This document shows positions 35,441 to 43,770 of a stretch of DNA of 64,000 bases, piece by piece (within the stretch, counting starts at the first letter, position 1; the number at the start of each line of letters is the position of its first letter). The notes below the pieces were generated by a model. That model made no database searches. It had not been told where the DNA came from and worked only from the letters and a program-made list of their open reading frames with translations. Location of the stretch: positions 496,001 through 560,000 of the forward strand of contig NZ_JAFCJE010000003.1 in assembly GCF_018131185.1 (NCBI RefSeq). The letters run 5' to 3'. This DNA comes from Bradyrhizobium diazoefficiens. GTDB taxonomy: Bacteria; Pseudomonadota; Alphaproteobacteria; Rhizobiales; Xanthobacteraceae. Made by a program: the position numbers and the translations under genes.

Positions 35441-36109
35441 TCACATCTCGCCGGTAATGAACGGATTGGTCATCCGCTCCTGGCCGATGCTCGAGCCGGC
35501 GCCATGGCCGCAGATGAAACCGACATCGTCGCCGAGCGGCAAGAGCTTGGACTTGATCGAGTTGATCAATGTCGCGTGGCTGCCGCCGGGCAAATCCGTG
35601 CGTCCGACCGAGCCGGCGAATAGCACGTCGCCGACATGGGCAAAACGCAAGTCCTTGTTGAAGAACACCACACTGCCGGGCGAATGGCCGGGGCAGTGGA
35701 AGATCTCGAACGTGAGGTCGCCGATCGAGACGCTGTCGCCCTCCTCGAGCCAGCGGTCCGGCGCGAAATTGCGCACACCGGTCATGCCGAAACGCGCGCC
35801 GCTCTCCACGACATTGTCGAGCAGGAATTTGTCCGCCTCATGCGGCCCCTCGATCGGCACCTTCAGTGCGTCGCGCAAGTCCGCCGCACCGCCGACATGG
35901 TCGATATGGCCGTGGGTCAGCCATATCTTCTCCACGGTGACACCGGTCTGCTTGATCGCGTCCAGGATCTTCGGCACGTCCCCGCCGGGATCGATCACCA
36001 CGGCTTTCTTGGAAGGCTCGTCCCAGATGATGGTGCAGTTCTGCTCGAACAGCGTCACGGGAACGATGATCGCTCCCGCCTTGGCTTTGGTATCGTTTTG
36101 CTCGGTCAT
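35441..36109 (-). CDS. Metallo-beta-lactamase-fold hydrolase (glyoxalase II-like)
   Basis: A 222-residue MBL protein. Metal motifs: THGHIDHVGG (HxHxDH), HCPGHSPGSVVFF, and a late ICGHGAGS His. It resembles YcbL-type glyoxalase II enzymes, which split lactoylglutathione-like thioesters; the C-terminal substrate-binding domain of full glyoxalase II is absent, which matches the small YcbL type. ATG 36109 (MTEQNDTKAK) is preferred because the longer frame to 36193 looks non-coding. It is divergent from the GH13 gene at 36284. Confidence 0.9.
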   Translation of the reverse strand: MTEQNDTKAKAGAIIVPVTLFEQNCTIIWDEPSKKAVVIDPGGDVPKILDAIKQTGVTVEKIWLTHGHIDHVGGAADLRDALKVPIEGPHEADKFLLDNVVESGARFGMTGVRNFAPDRWLEEGDSVSIGDLTFEIFHCPGHSPGSVVFFNKDLRFAHVGDVLFAGSVGRTDLPGGSHATLINSIKSKLLPLGDDVGFICGHGAGSSIGQERMTNPFITGEM

Positions 36110-36283
36110 GGCCTCACAATGCCGATTTTTGCCATGCCGCCAAGCAAAAGATTCGTCCCTGAGAGCCAGAACGAACCCGGGAACAGCCGTCACACGGCTG
36201 TCCCAATTGACCTGCCAATTTGAACCGGGGCGTCGCTATCGCGTTCTCCCGCGCAAGATGCAGATTCTGGGTGGTCTTCCGGC

Positions 36284-37882
36284 ATGGCTCACGGCAACGA
36301 AAACTGGTGGCGCGACGGCATCTTCTACCAGATCTACCCGCGCTCCTTTCAGGACTCCAACGGTGACGGCGTCGGCGATCTCGCCGGCATCTTGCGGCGG
36401 CTGCCCTATGTGAAATCGCTTGGGGTCGATGCGATCTGGCTGTCGCCGATCTTTCCCTCGCCAATGGCCGATTTCGGCTATGACATCTCCGACTATACCG
36501 GCATCGAGCCGCTGTTCGGCACGATGGAAGACTTCGATGCGTTGATCGCTGCCGCCCACGACAATGGCCTGAAGCTGATCCTCGACCTCGTGCCGAACCA
36601 CACCTCCGACCAGCATTCCTGGTTCGTCGAGAGCCGCGCCTCGCGCGACAATCCCAAGCGCGACTGGTACATCTGGCGCGATCCCGCGCCCGACGGCGGC
36701 GTGCCGAACAACTGGTTGTCCGAGTTTGGCGGCAGTGCGTGGCAGTTCGACGAGACCACCGGCCAGTATTACTATCACGCCTTCCTGGCCCAGCAGCCGG
36801 ACCTGAACTGGCGCAATCCCGACGTCCGCAACGCGATCTACGACGTGATGCGGTTCTGGCTCGAGAAGGGCGTCGACGGCTTTCGCGTCGACGTGATCTG
36901 GCACCTGATCAAGGACGCCGAATTCCGCGACAACCCGCCAAATCCGCATTACGTCGAGGGCCGGCCGCCGAACGAAAGGATCATGACGCAATATTCCACG
37001 GATCAGCCGGAGGTGCACGACGTGATCGCGCAGATGCGGCGCGTCACCGATGGCTATGGCGCGCGCGTCTTGATCGGCGAGATCTATCTGCCGCTGCATC
37101 GTCTGATGGCCTATTACGGCAACGACCTCACCGGCGCGCAGATGCCGTTCAATTTCGCGCTGCTCTCGACGTTCTGGAGCGCCCGTTCGATCGAGACGAT
37201 CATCGAGGATTACGAGAAGGCGCTGCCGCGCGGCGCCTGGCCGAATTGGGTGCTCGGCAACCACGATCGCCCGCGTGTTGCGAGCCGCGTCGGGCCGGAA
37301 CAGGCCCGGGTCGCCGCCATGCTGCTGCTGACGCTGCGCGGCACGCCGACTCTTTATTACGGAGACGAGATCGGCATGCACCAGGTGGCCATCGCGCCGG
37401 AGGATGTCCGCGATCCCTTCGAGAAGAACGTGCCCGGGATCGGCGTCGGCCGTGACGGCTGCCGCACGCCGATGCAATGGGATTCCTCGCAGTTCGGCGG
37501 CTTCTCCGCGGTGCGGCCATGGCTGCCGCTGCCGGAGCATCATGTGCGCGACAACGTCGTCAATCTCGAAGCCGACGCGCGCTCGATCCTCAACCTCTAC
37601 AAGCGCCTGATCGGCTTGCGGCAAAACTGTCCGCCGCTGGTCGCGGGCGATTATCATCCGATCGCGGCGCAAGGTGATCTTCTGATCTATCGCCGTGAGG
37701 CCGAGGGCAAGGCGATGATCGTGGCGCTCAATCTCGGCCCCGATCCCGTCGCGGTGACCACCAGCGCCATCCGCTTCGGTAGCAGCATATTGCTGTCGAC
37801 GTTCCTAGATCGCGAAGGGGAGCGGATCGAGGGCGTGCTGGATTTGCGCGGCAACGAAGGCGTGATCGTCGCGCCGCCGTAG
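36284..37882 (+). CDS. GH13 alpha-glucosidase
   Basis: A 532-residue GH13 enzyme with all four conserved regions: LDLVPNHTS, DGFRVDVIW (nucleophile Asp), GEIYL (acid/base Glu) and NHDRPR (third Asp). The N-terminus WWRDGIFYQIYPRSFQDSNGDGVGDLAGI fits exo-acting alpha-glucosidases and oligo-1,6-glucosidases; no signal peptide, so it acts in the cytoplasm on maltose, sucrose or isomaltose-type sugars. It is convergent with another GH13 gene, with an intergenic element between them. Translation starts at ATG 36284; the divergent MBL gene lies 174 bp away. Confidence 0.92.
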   Translation: MAHGNENWWRDGIFYQIYPRSFQDSNGDGVGDLAGILRRLPYVKSLGVDAIWLSPIFPSPMADFGYDISDYTGIEPLFGTMEDFDALIAAAHDNGLKLILDLVPNHTSDQHSWFVESRASRDNPKRDWYIWRDPAPDGGVPNNWLSEFGGSAWQFDETTGQYYYHAFLAQQPDLNWRNPDVRNAIYDVMRFWLEKGVDGFRVDVIWHLIKDAEFRDNPPNPHYVEGRPPNERIMTQYSTDQPEVHDVIAQMRRVTDGYGARVLIGEIYLPLHRLMAYYGNDLTGAQMPFNFALLSTFWSARSIETIIEDYEKALPRGAWPNWVLGNHDRPRVASRVGPEQARVAAMLLLTLRGTPTLYYGDEIGMHQVAIAPEDVRDPFEKNVPGIGVGRDGCRTPMQWDSSQFGGFSAVRPWLPLPEHHVRDNVVNLEADARSILNLYKRLIGLRQNCPPLVAGDYHPIAAQGDLLIYRREAEGKAMIVALNLGPDPVAVTTSAIRFGSSILLSTFLDREGERIEGVLDLRGNEGVIVAPP

Positions 37883-37932
37883 GTGAGCCTTCACCGAAGG
37901 AAAGGTGGGCCCGGAATCGACGCTCTCTCCCC

Positions 37933-38016
37933 GTCATTGCGAGGAGCCCTTGCGACGAAGCAATCCAGAATCCCTCAACGGAAGACTCTGGATTGCTTCG
38001 CTGCGCTCGCAATGAC
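37933..38016. repeat. Intergenic palindromic element between the GH13 genes
   Basis: An imperfect inverted repeat bounded by GTCATTGCGAG and CTCGCAATGAC, with inner arms GAAGCAATCCAGA and TCTGGATTGCTTC that are also complementary. It lies between convergent genes, where a bidirectional terminator is needed. Confidence 0.85.
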
Positions 38017-38049
38017 GATCGTGGAGGCGGCGGAGCAACCTCATTGACG

Positions 38050-39747
38050 TCACCCCGGATGCTTGTTGCCCGCAGTGTTCTTGTCGATGTCACTCCGCTT
38101 CAAGAGATAGTCCAGCCCGCCGATCCGGTACCAGCGATAGCCGTAAGGTTCCAGCACGATGCGGTGCTGGCCGCGCTTGTCGGCATGGCTGTGGTCCTCC
38201 GCGAGCAGATTGATCAGGCGAGCGCCGGCCTCGCCTGACAGGCCCGTCGAGAACGCGATCTCGCGCGGCTTCTCGTCGAGATTGTGCACGAACAGCACCG
38301 AATTGTTGCGCCAGTCGTAGCGCATGATGAACACGGCGGGATCGCGCGTCGGGATGATAGCGAAATCGCCCCAGCCGACCTCCGGCACTTCCTTCCGCAT
38401 CCGAACGATGCGCTCGGTCCAGTTCAGCATGGAGTTGGGATCGCGCCGCTGCTTTGCGACGTTGACGTGCGGATAGCCGTACGGTCCCTTGTCGATGACA
38501 GGGCAGGCTGGCTTGTTGCTCTTGGTGAAGCCGCCGTGCGGCTCGGTCGACCATTGCATCGGCGTGCGCGCGCAATTGCGCTCTGGAAGCGAGAGGTCGT
38601 CGCCCATCGCGATCTCGTCGCCATAGCGGATCACGGGCGTTCCCGGCAGCGTGCACATCAGGCTGTAGGCGAGCTCGAGCCGCCTGCGGTCGCCGCCCAG
38701 CATCGGCGCGAGGCGGCGGCGAATGCCGCGATCGTAGAGCTGCATGTCCTTGTCGGGGCCGAACGATTTGAACACGGCATCGCGCTGCGCCTTGGTCAGG
38801 CGGCCGAGATCGAGCTCGTCGTGATTACGCAGGAACAGGCCCCATTGCGCCGTCGCTGGCCGCGGCTTAGTCGCCTTCAGCGCCTTCGCCAGCGGGCGCG
38901 AATCCGCGGAGGCCAGCGCATAGAACAGATGCTGGTTGACGTGGAAGTTGAACATCATGTGCATGCGGTCGGCGTCGTGACCGAAATACTCCATGTCCGT
39001 CTTGGGCAGCACGTTGGCCTCGGCGAGGATGATGGCGTCGCCCTGCCGCCATTGCAGGAATTCGCGGAACGCGCGCAGCATGTCGTACTGCTCGACCGGA
39101 GTCTTCACCTTCGCGCCCTTGGTCGCGATGACGAAGGGCACGGCATCCATGCGGAAGCCGGAGACGCCGAGCTGGATCCAGAAGCCCATGATCTTGAGAA
39201 TTTCCGCCTGCACGTACGGGTTCGACGTGTTTAGGTCGGGCTGGAAATCGTAGAAACGATGGAAGTAGTACGCGCCTGCCTCCTTGTCCCGCGTCCAGGT
39301 CGATTTCTGCACGCCTGGAAACACCATGCCCTTGTTGGCGCCGGCCGGCTTCTTGTCGGACCAGACATACCAGTCGCGATAGGGCGAGTTCTTGTCGCGC
39401 CGCGCTTCCTTGAACCAGTGATGCTGGTCCGAGGTATGATTGACGACGAGATCGATGATGATCCGGATACCGCGCTGCTTGCAGCCATGGGTGAACTCGA
39501 CGAAATCGCCGAGCGTGCCGTAGCGGGGATCGACGCTGTAATAATCCGCGATGTCGTAGCCGTCGTCGCGGCCCGGCGAGGACTGGAACGGCATTAGCCA
39601 GATCGTGGTGATGCCGAGGCCGTGCAGATAGTCGAGCCGGCGCAGCAGGCCCTTGAAATCACCGATGCCGTCGCCGTTGGCGTCCATGTAGGAGCCGACG
39701 GACAGGCAGTAGATCACGCCGTTCTTGTACCAGAGATCGTCGATCAT
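38050..39747 (-). CDS. Trehalose synthase-like GH13 enzyme
   Basis: A 565-residue GH13 protein close to the TreS group: LWYKNGVIYCLSVGSYMDAN, VVNHTSDQHHWF, SGFRMDAVPF (nucleophile Asp), AEANVLP (Glu) and NHDELDL (Asp), then ERNCARTPMQWS. TreS interconverts maltose and trehalose; TreS in this group often carries a maltokinase domain, which is missing here. The substrate may differ. No signal peptide. ATG 39747 gives MIDDLWYKNG; the frame continues to 39957 through an intergenic element and is not coding there. It is convergent with the alpha-glucosidase gene, and the pair may serve the same sugar pool. Confidence 0.85.
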   Translation of the reverse strand: MIDDLWYKNGVIYCLSVGSYMDANGDGIGDFKGLLRRLDYLHGLGITTIWLMPFQSSPGRDDGYDIADYYSVDPRYGTLGDFVEFTHGCKQRGIRIIIDLVVNHTSDQHHWFKEARRDKNSPYRDWYVWSDKKPAGANKGMVFPGVQKSTWTRDKEAGAYYFHRFYDFQPDLNTSNPYVQAEILKIMGFWIQLGVSGFRMDAVPFVIATKGAKVKTPVEQYDMLRAFREFLQWRQGDAIILAEANVLPKTDMEYFGHDADRMHMMFNFHVNQHLFYALASADSRPLAKALKATKPRPATAQWGLFLRNHDELDLGRLTKAQRDAVFKSFGPDKDMQLYDRGIRRRLAPMLGGDRRRLELAYSLMCTLPGTPVIRYGDEIAMGDDLSLPERNCARTPMQWSTEPHGGFTKSNKPACPVIDKGPYGYPHVNVAKQRRDPNSMLNWTERIVRMRKEVPEVGWGDFAIIPTRDPAVFIMRYDWRNNSVLFVHNLDEKPREIAFSTGLSGEAGARLINLLAEDHSHADKRGQHRIVLEPYGYRWYRIGGLDYLLKRSDIDKNTAGNKHPG

Positions 39748-39828
39748 GCGCCGATAGCCTCGGGTTGTTCCGCCGAGGTGCGGCGGCTGCGTGATAAGTG
39801 CGTGGGGGAGGGGAGGTTCCGCTCCGCT

Positions 39829-39955
39829 GTCGTCCCCGCGAACGCGGGGACCCATACCGCGTGATCTATCGGTCGTGGCTGGTAGGAGTACCGTTCGACG
39901 AGACGTCGCCCAACTCTGCCCTGTGGTTATGGGTCCCCGCGTTCGCGGGGACGAC
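39829..39955. repeat. Intergenic palindromic element upstream of mmcB and TreS-like genes
   Basis: Bounded by GTCGTCCCCGCG and GCGGGGACGAC, with two inner hairpins (GTCCCCGCG-AA-CGCGGGGAC at 39832-39851 and its mirror at 39931-39951). Unusually, it lies between divergent genes and so inside both promoter regions. Confidence 0.85.
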
Positions 39956-39985
39956 ACCGAGAGTGTGCCGACAGCTCGCTTTCAT

Positions 39986-39998
39986 CGAACAGTGTTCG
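39986..39998 (+). promoter_or_regulatory. 13-bp palindrome before mmcB
   Basis: CGAAC-AGT-GTTCG is a perfect palindrome 30 bp upstream of the mmcB start. It resembles, but is one base shorter in the middle than, the Gram-positive LexA box, and is not the alphaproteobacterial GTTC-N7-GTTC. An operator role is possible. Confidence 0.3.
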
Positions 39999-40028
39999 CC
40001 CTTCATGGAATCGGCTAATCTCCCACCC

Positions 40029-40517
40029 ATGGACAACACCGCCCGCATCACGCTCGTGCCGCCACCCGATCGCCGCCAGTCGGAGACGGCGCTCGCGGTC
40101 GCGCGCGGCACGGCGCGGCTCCTACGTTCGCTCGGCTTCTCCTGCATCAGCGAATTGCCGCTGCCCTCGGGCCGGCGTGCCGATCTCGTGGCGCTGAACG
40201 AGCGCGGCGAGATATGGATCGTCGAGATCAAGTCGTCGGTGGAGGATCTGCGCGCCGATCAGAAATGGCACGAATACCGCGCCCATTGCGACCGGCTGTA
40301 CTTCGCCTTCACGCAGGACCTGCCGTGCGAGATCTTTCCGGAAGACACCGGCCTGATCGTCGCGGATGCCTATGGCGCGCACATGCATTGCGAGGCGCCC
40401 GAGCACAAGCTCGCGGCCGCCACGCGCAAGCAGATGACGGTGCGGTTTGGAATGGCGGCAGCCTTGCGCATCAACCGCCTGGTCGACCCGCAGGGGCACG
40501 CGGATTTCTGGGAGTAG
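40029..40517 (+). CDS. mmcB: MmcB family DNA repair protein
   Basis: A 162-residue protein with the PD-(D/E)xK nuclease-like core typical of MmcB: LPLPSGRRADLVALNERGEIWIVEIKSS, in which D...E-x-K (RADLVAL...VEIKSS) are the metal-site residues. MmcB was found in Caulobacter as a mitomycin C resistance factor under SOS control. Here the start is ATG 40029 (MDNTARITLVPPPDRR); ATG 40005 is also possible, and neither has a strong ribosome site. The gene sits beside regR with an intergenic element in the gap. Confidence 0.85.
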   Translation: MDNTARITLVPPPDRRQSETALAVARGTARLLRSLGFSCISELPLPSGRRADLVALNERGEIWIVEIKSSVEDLRADQKWHEYRAHCDRLYFAFTQDLPCEIFPEDTGLIVADAYGAHMHCEAPEHKLAAATRKQMTVRFGMAAALRINRLVDPQGHADFWE

Positions 40518-40576
40518 CAGACAGAACGTGGGCACGGCGCTTTGCGCCTTTGCCCACCCTACGAGATCTGTTTCCC

Positions 40577-40705
40577 GTCATCCTGAGCCGCGAAGCATGG
40601 GACGCGACGCGTCCCATGGAGAGCCTCGAAGGATGCACGGCCGAGGTGCAGCGCCGGGCCGTCGCCCTTCGAGGGCCGCCGAAGTGGCGGCCACCTCAGG
40701 GTGAC
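40577..40705. repeat. Intergenic palindromic element between mmcB and regR
   Basis: Bounded by GTCATCCTGAG and CTCAGGGTGAC, with inner CCTCGAAGG and CCTTCGAGG arms. It lies between convergent genes. Confidence 0.85.
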
Positions 40706-40731
40706 GGTGAAAAAGAACAGAGCGCCGAAAC

Positions 40732-41286
40732 TTACCTTGGCGCGCGCTTCGCCAAAATGCGCTGCAGCGTGCGCCGGTGCATGTTCAGCCGCCGTGCCGT
40801 TTCCGAGACGTTGCGGTTGCACATCTCGTAGATGCGCTGGATGTGCTCCCAGCGCACGCGGTCGGCCGACATCGGGTTGGTCGGCAGCTCGGACTTCTCC
40901 GCGCTCGTCGACAGCAGCGCCGCGACGACGTCGTCGGCATCCGCGGGCTTGGAGAGATAATCGATCGCGCCCATCTTCACCGCGGTGACGGCGGTGGCAA
41001 TGTTGCCGTAGCCGGTCAGCACGATTGCGCGCGCATCCGGGCGCTTCTTCTTCAGCGCAGAGACCACGTCGAGGCCGTTGCCGTCGCCGAGCCGCAGATC
41101 CACCACGGCGAATGCGGGCGCCGCCCTGCCGATCTGCGCAAGACCGTCCGAGACGGTATCGCATGACGTCACCGCAAAGCCGCGCGTTTCCATGGCGCGC
41201 GACAACCGCTCCAGGAACGGCTTGTCGTCCTCCACGATGAGCAGCGAGCGGTCGGCCTGTTCGTTCAGTTCGGCGATGGCGTTCAA
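40732..41286 (-). CDS. regR: Redox response regulator RegR (ActR/PrrA family)
   Basis: A 184-residue two-domain regulator: receiver with the acidic pocket VEDD (residues 18-21), phosphoacceptor Asp63 in VVDLRLGDG, Thr in LTGYG and Lys in LSKPA; then a short linker and a Fis-type helix-turn-helix, NVSETARRLNMHRRTLQRIL. It receives phosphate from RegS and in Bradyrhizobium activates fixR-nifA and many redox genes; Asp63 is, as I recall, the published site in B. japonicum. It lies 101 bp behind regS, transcribed in the same direction. The start MNAIAELNEQ is the only candidate. Confidence 0.96.
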   Translation of the reverse strand: MNAIAELNEQADRSLLIVEDDKPFLERLSRAMETRGFAVTSCDTVSDGLAQIGRAAPAFAVVDLRLGDGNGLDVVSALKKKRPDARAIVLTGYGNIATAVTAVKMGAIDYLSKPADADDVVAALLSTSAEKSELPTNPMSADRVRWEHIQRIYEMCNRNVSETARRLNMHRRTLQRILAKRAPR

Positions 41287-41387
41287 GGTTTTGTCCTCTC
41301 TCCAACGCGTCTACATATGGCCTCGCAAGCGGGCGGTGCCAAGGCCGCCGATAGTCGATCGGCCCTGTTTGCGACGCAAGGTCGCGC

Positions 41388-42710
41388 CTATCCTATTGTT
41401 TCTTCGAGCGTCTCGATAGTCTCAAATCGTTGTCGCGGCCACGTGATCTGGACCACGGCCCCGTGTTCCGGGAAGATCCGGTTGGTAAACGAGACCTTGG
41501 CGCCGGTCCGTTCAAGCAGGGTGCGCGCGATGAACACGCCCAAACCGAGGCCGCGCCGCTCGCCGCTGCCATCATCATGGCTGCGTCGCCGCGACAGATA
41601 GGGCTCGCCGATCCGGTTAAGGATATCGGGCGGAATGCCGGGGCCGTCGTCGGATATCAGAAGTTCGATGTGGTCCTTGTTCCACCAGGCATTCACCTCG
41701 ACGGTGGTGCGGGCGAAGTCGACCGCGTTCTCGACGATGTTGCCGATGCCGTAGAGGATGGCCGGATTGCGCGAGCCGACCGGCTCGGCCGCGGCGGTCA
41801 CCGCGATCCGCACCTTGATGTCGACGCCGAAATCGCGGTGCGGGGCCACCACCTCCTCGATCAGCTCCGACAGCTTCATGCGGTCGAACGGCGCGCCGAT
41901 GGAGGAGAGTTGGGTGATCTTGCTCAGGATGTCGCGGCAGCGCTGGGTCTGCTCGCGCAGGGTCTTCAGATCGGCGGCAAAAGCGGCGTCCTTAACCGTC
42001 TTTTCCAGCTCGCGTGAGATCAGGAAGATCGTGGCGAGCGGCGTGCCGAGTTCGTGTGCGGCTGCGGCCGCGAGCCCGTCGAGCTGAGTGAGGTGCTGCT
42101 CGCGCGTCAGCACGAGTTCGGTGGCGGCCAGCGCGTCAGCGAGCTTGCGCGCCTCTTCCGTCACCTGGAACGAGTAGAGACTGGTGACGCCGATCGCGAG
42201 CGCGATCGAGAGCCAGACGCCGAGCAGATAGATCGGCGGCAGCACCAGCGGATCGTCGGAATCCCAGGGCAGCGGCAGGTGGAAGAAGAACAGGATCGAG
42301 GCACAGGTCACGGCGAGCAGGCCGAGGCCGAACGTGAAGCGCGCCGGCAGCGCCGTGGCCGAGATCAGCACCGGCGCGAGGAACAGGAACGAGAACGGGT
42401 TCTGCAAACCCCCGGTGAAGAACAACAGACCAGCCAGTTCCACGATGTTCAGCGCGAGCAGGCCGGCCGCCTGTATCGGCTCCAGCCGGTGCATCGGATT
42501 GGCCGCGGTCTGGAGCCCCAGATTGAGCGCCGCCGACAGGGCGATGATGCTGACGCAGGGGACGATCTCGACGTTGAACTCCAGCCCCTGCGCCACGATG
42601 AAGATCGCGGCGAGCTGGCCCAGCACCGCGAGCCAGCGCAGCCGCAGGATCGTGTCGAGGCGGATATGCCGCTGCGCATGGCGGAAGTTGGAGGCGGCAA
42701 GTTCGGTCAT
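41388..42710 (-). CDS. regS: Redox sensor kinase RegS (ActS/PrrB family)
   Basis: A 440-residue membrane kinase with six membrane helices and the quinone-site loop GGLQNPF between helices 3 and 4, a hallmark of RegB-type sensors. The H-box is AAAAHELGTPLATI, and the redox-active Cys of the family appears in EQTQRCRDIL. Choosing ATG 42710 (MTELAASN) makes the phosphoacceptor His219, which agrees with the number I remember for B. japonicum RegS; the other candidate ATG 42743 would give His230. It works with RegR to report quinone-pool and oxygen state. The divergent ABC gene starts 106 bp away. Confidence 0.93.
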   Translation of the reverse strand: MTELAASNFRHAQRHIRLDTILRLRWLAVLGQLAAIFIVAQGLEFNVEIVPCVSIIALSAALNLGLQTAANPMHRLEPIQAAGLLALNIVELAGLLFFTGGLQNPFSFLFLAPVLISATALPARFTFGLGLLAVTCASILFFFHLPLPWDSDDPLVLPPIYLLGVWLSIALAIGVTSLYSFQVTEEARKLADALAATELVLTREQHLTQLDGLAAAAAHELGTPLATIFLISRELEKTVKDAAFAADLKTLREQTQRCRDILSKITQLSSIGAPFDRMKLSELIEEVVAPHRDFGVDIKVRIAVTAAAEPVGSRNPAILYGIGNIVENAVDFARTTVEVNAWWNKDHIELLISDDGPGIPPDILNRIGEPYLSRRRSHDDGSGERRGLGLGVFIARTLLERTGAKVSFTNRIFPEHGAVVQITWPRQRFETIETLEETIG

Positions 42711-42815
42711 GTCGGCCAATGCGGTGGTGCCTTCTAAGCTCATAAGCGCTGGGCTCGCGGAACCACCGGATTACAAGCCTTGCGCTCCCTGCCGCAATAG
42801 CAGAAGACGGTCAGC

Positions 42816-43619
42816 ATGACCGAGAATGACAAGGCTTCAAGTCGGCCGACTGTCGCGGAGCACAGCCCGTCCGCGGCGATCAGGGTCGATCATCTCGTCA
42901 AGGTCTACAAGCAGACTCGCGCCGTCGACGATATCTCGTTTTCGCTGCCGCGCGGCAGCATCACCGGCCTTCTGGGCGGCAATGGCGCCGGCAAGACCAC
43001 GACCATCGCGATGATCATGGGCCTGGTGCTGCCGACCTCCGGCCGCGTTCAGGTGCTCGGTCATCGGATGCCCGAGGAGAGCGCGGCCGTGCTGGGGCGG
43101 ATGAACTTCGAGAGCCCCTATGTCGACATGCCGATGCGGCTCACGGTCCGGCAGAACCTGACCGTGTTCGGCAAGCTCTATGCGGTGAAGCACCTAGCCG
43201 GCCGCATCAAGGAGCTCGCCGACGATCTCGATCTCACCGATTTCATCGACCGCGCCAACGGCAAACTGTCCGCCGGGCAGAAGACCCGCGTCGCGCTTGC
43301 GAAAGCGCTGATCAACCGGCCCGAACTGCTGCTCCTGGACGAGCCGACCGCCTCGCTCGACCCCGATACCGCCGACTGGGTGCGGGCGCATCTGGAGCGC
43401 TATCGCAAGGAGAACAATGCCACCATTCTGCTGGCTTCGCACAACATGCTCGAGGTCGAGCGGCTCTGCGACCGCGTCATCATCATGAAGCGCGGCCGCA
43501 TCGAGGACGACGACACGCCGGAGGCCATCATGGCGCGTTACAACCGCACCACGCTGGAGGAGGTGTTTCTGGACGTCGCGCGCGGCCGCGTGAACGGGGT
43601 CAAGGAGGGGGTGAGGTGA
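42816..43619 (+). CDS. ABC-2 type exporter, ATP-binding subunit
   Basis: A 267-residue ATPase with Walker A GGNGAGKTTT (about residues 52-61), signature LSAGQKTRVALA, Walker B LLLLDEPTASLDP and switch ASHN. The C-terminal stretch EEVFLDVARGR is usual for ABC-2 exporters. It is divergent from regS with a short shared promoter region (42711-42815), and followed by an ABC-2 permease 151 bp later, with an intergenic element between them. Such pairs export polysaccharide, drug or small lipid-like cargo. The first 20 residues are Ser/Pro-rich and probably disordered. Confidence 0.92.
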   Translation: MTENDKASSRPTVAEHSPSAAIRVDHLVKVYKQTRAVDDISFSLPRGSITGLLGGNGAGKTTTIAMIMGLVLPTSGRVQVLGHRMPEESAAVLGRMNFESPYVDMPMRLTVRQNLTVFGKLYAVKHLAGRIKELADDLDLTDFIDRANGKLSAGQKTRVALAKALINRPELLLLDEPTASLDPDTADWVRAHLERYRKENNATILLASHNMLEVERLCDRVIIMKRGRIEDDDTPEAIMARYNRTTLEEVFLDVARGRVNGVKEGVR

Positions 43620-43640
43620 GGCGGCCCACGTGTCTCATCC

Positions 43641-43743
43641 GTCATTCCGGGGCGCGCGGAGCGCGAGCCCGGAATCCATTTCGCCGCGTGTGCTGCGGGC
43701 CGATGGATTCCGGGCTCGATGCTGCGCATCGCCCCGGAATGAC
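43641..43743. repeat. Intergenic palindromic element inside the ABC exporter operon
   Basis: Bounded by GTCATTCCGGGG and GCCCCGGAATGAC, with inner arms CCCGGAATCCAT and ATGGATTCCGGG. It lies between two genes that must be expressed together, unlike most copies, and leaves only 27 bp before the permease ATG. Confidence 0.9.
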
Positions 43744-43770
43744 GGCTCCTTTCAAGATGACGGAGCTGCC

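Noticed and set aside
36236..37672. 478-codon open frame on the minus strand
   Set aside because: Antisense of the alpha-glucosidase, whose four GH13 motifs are all intact.
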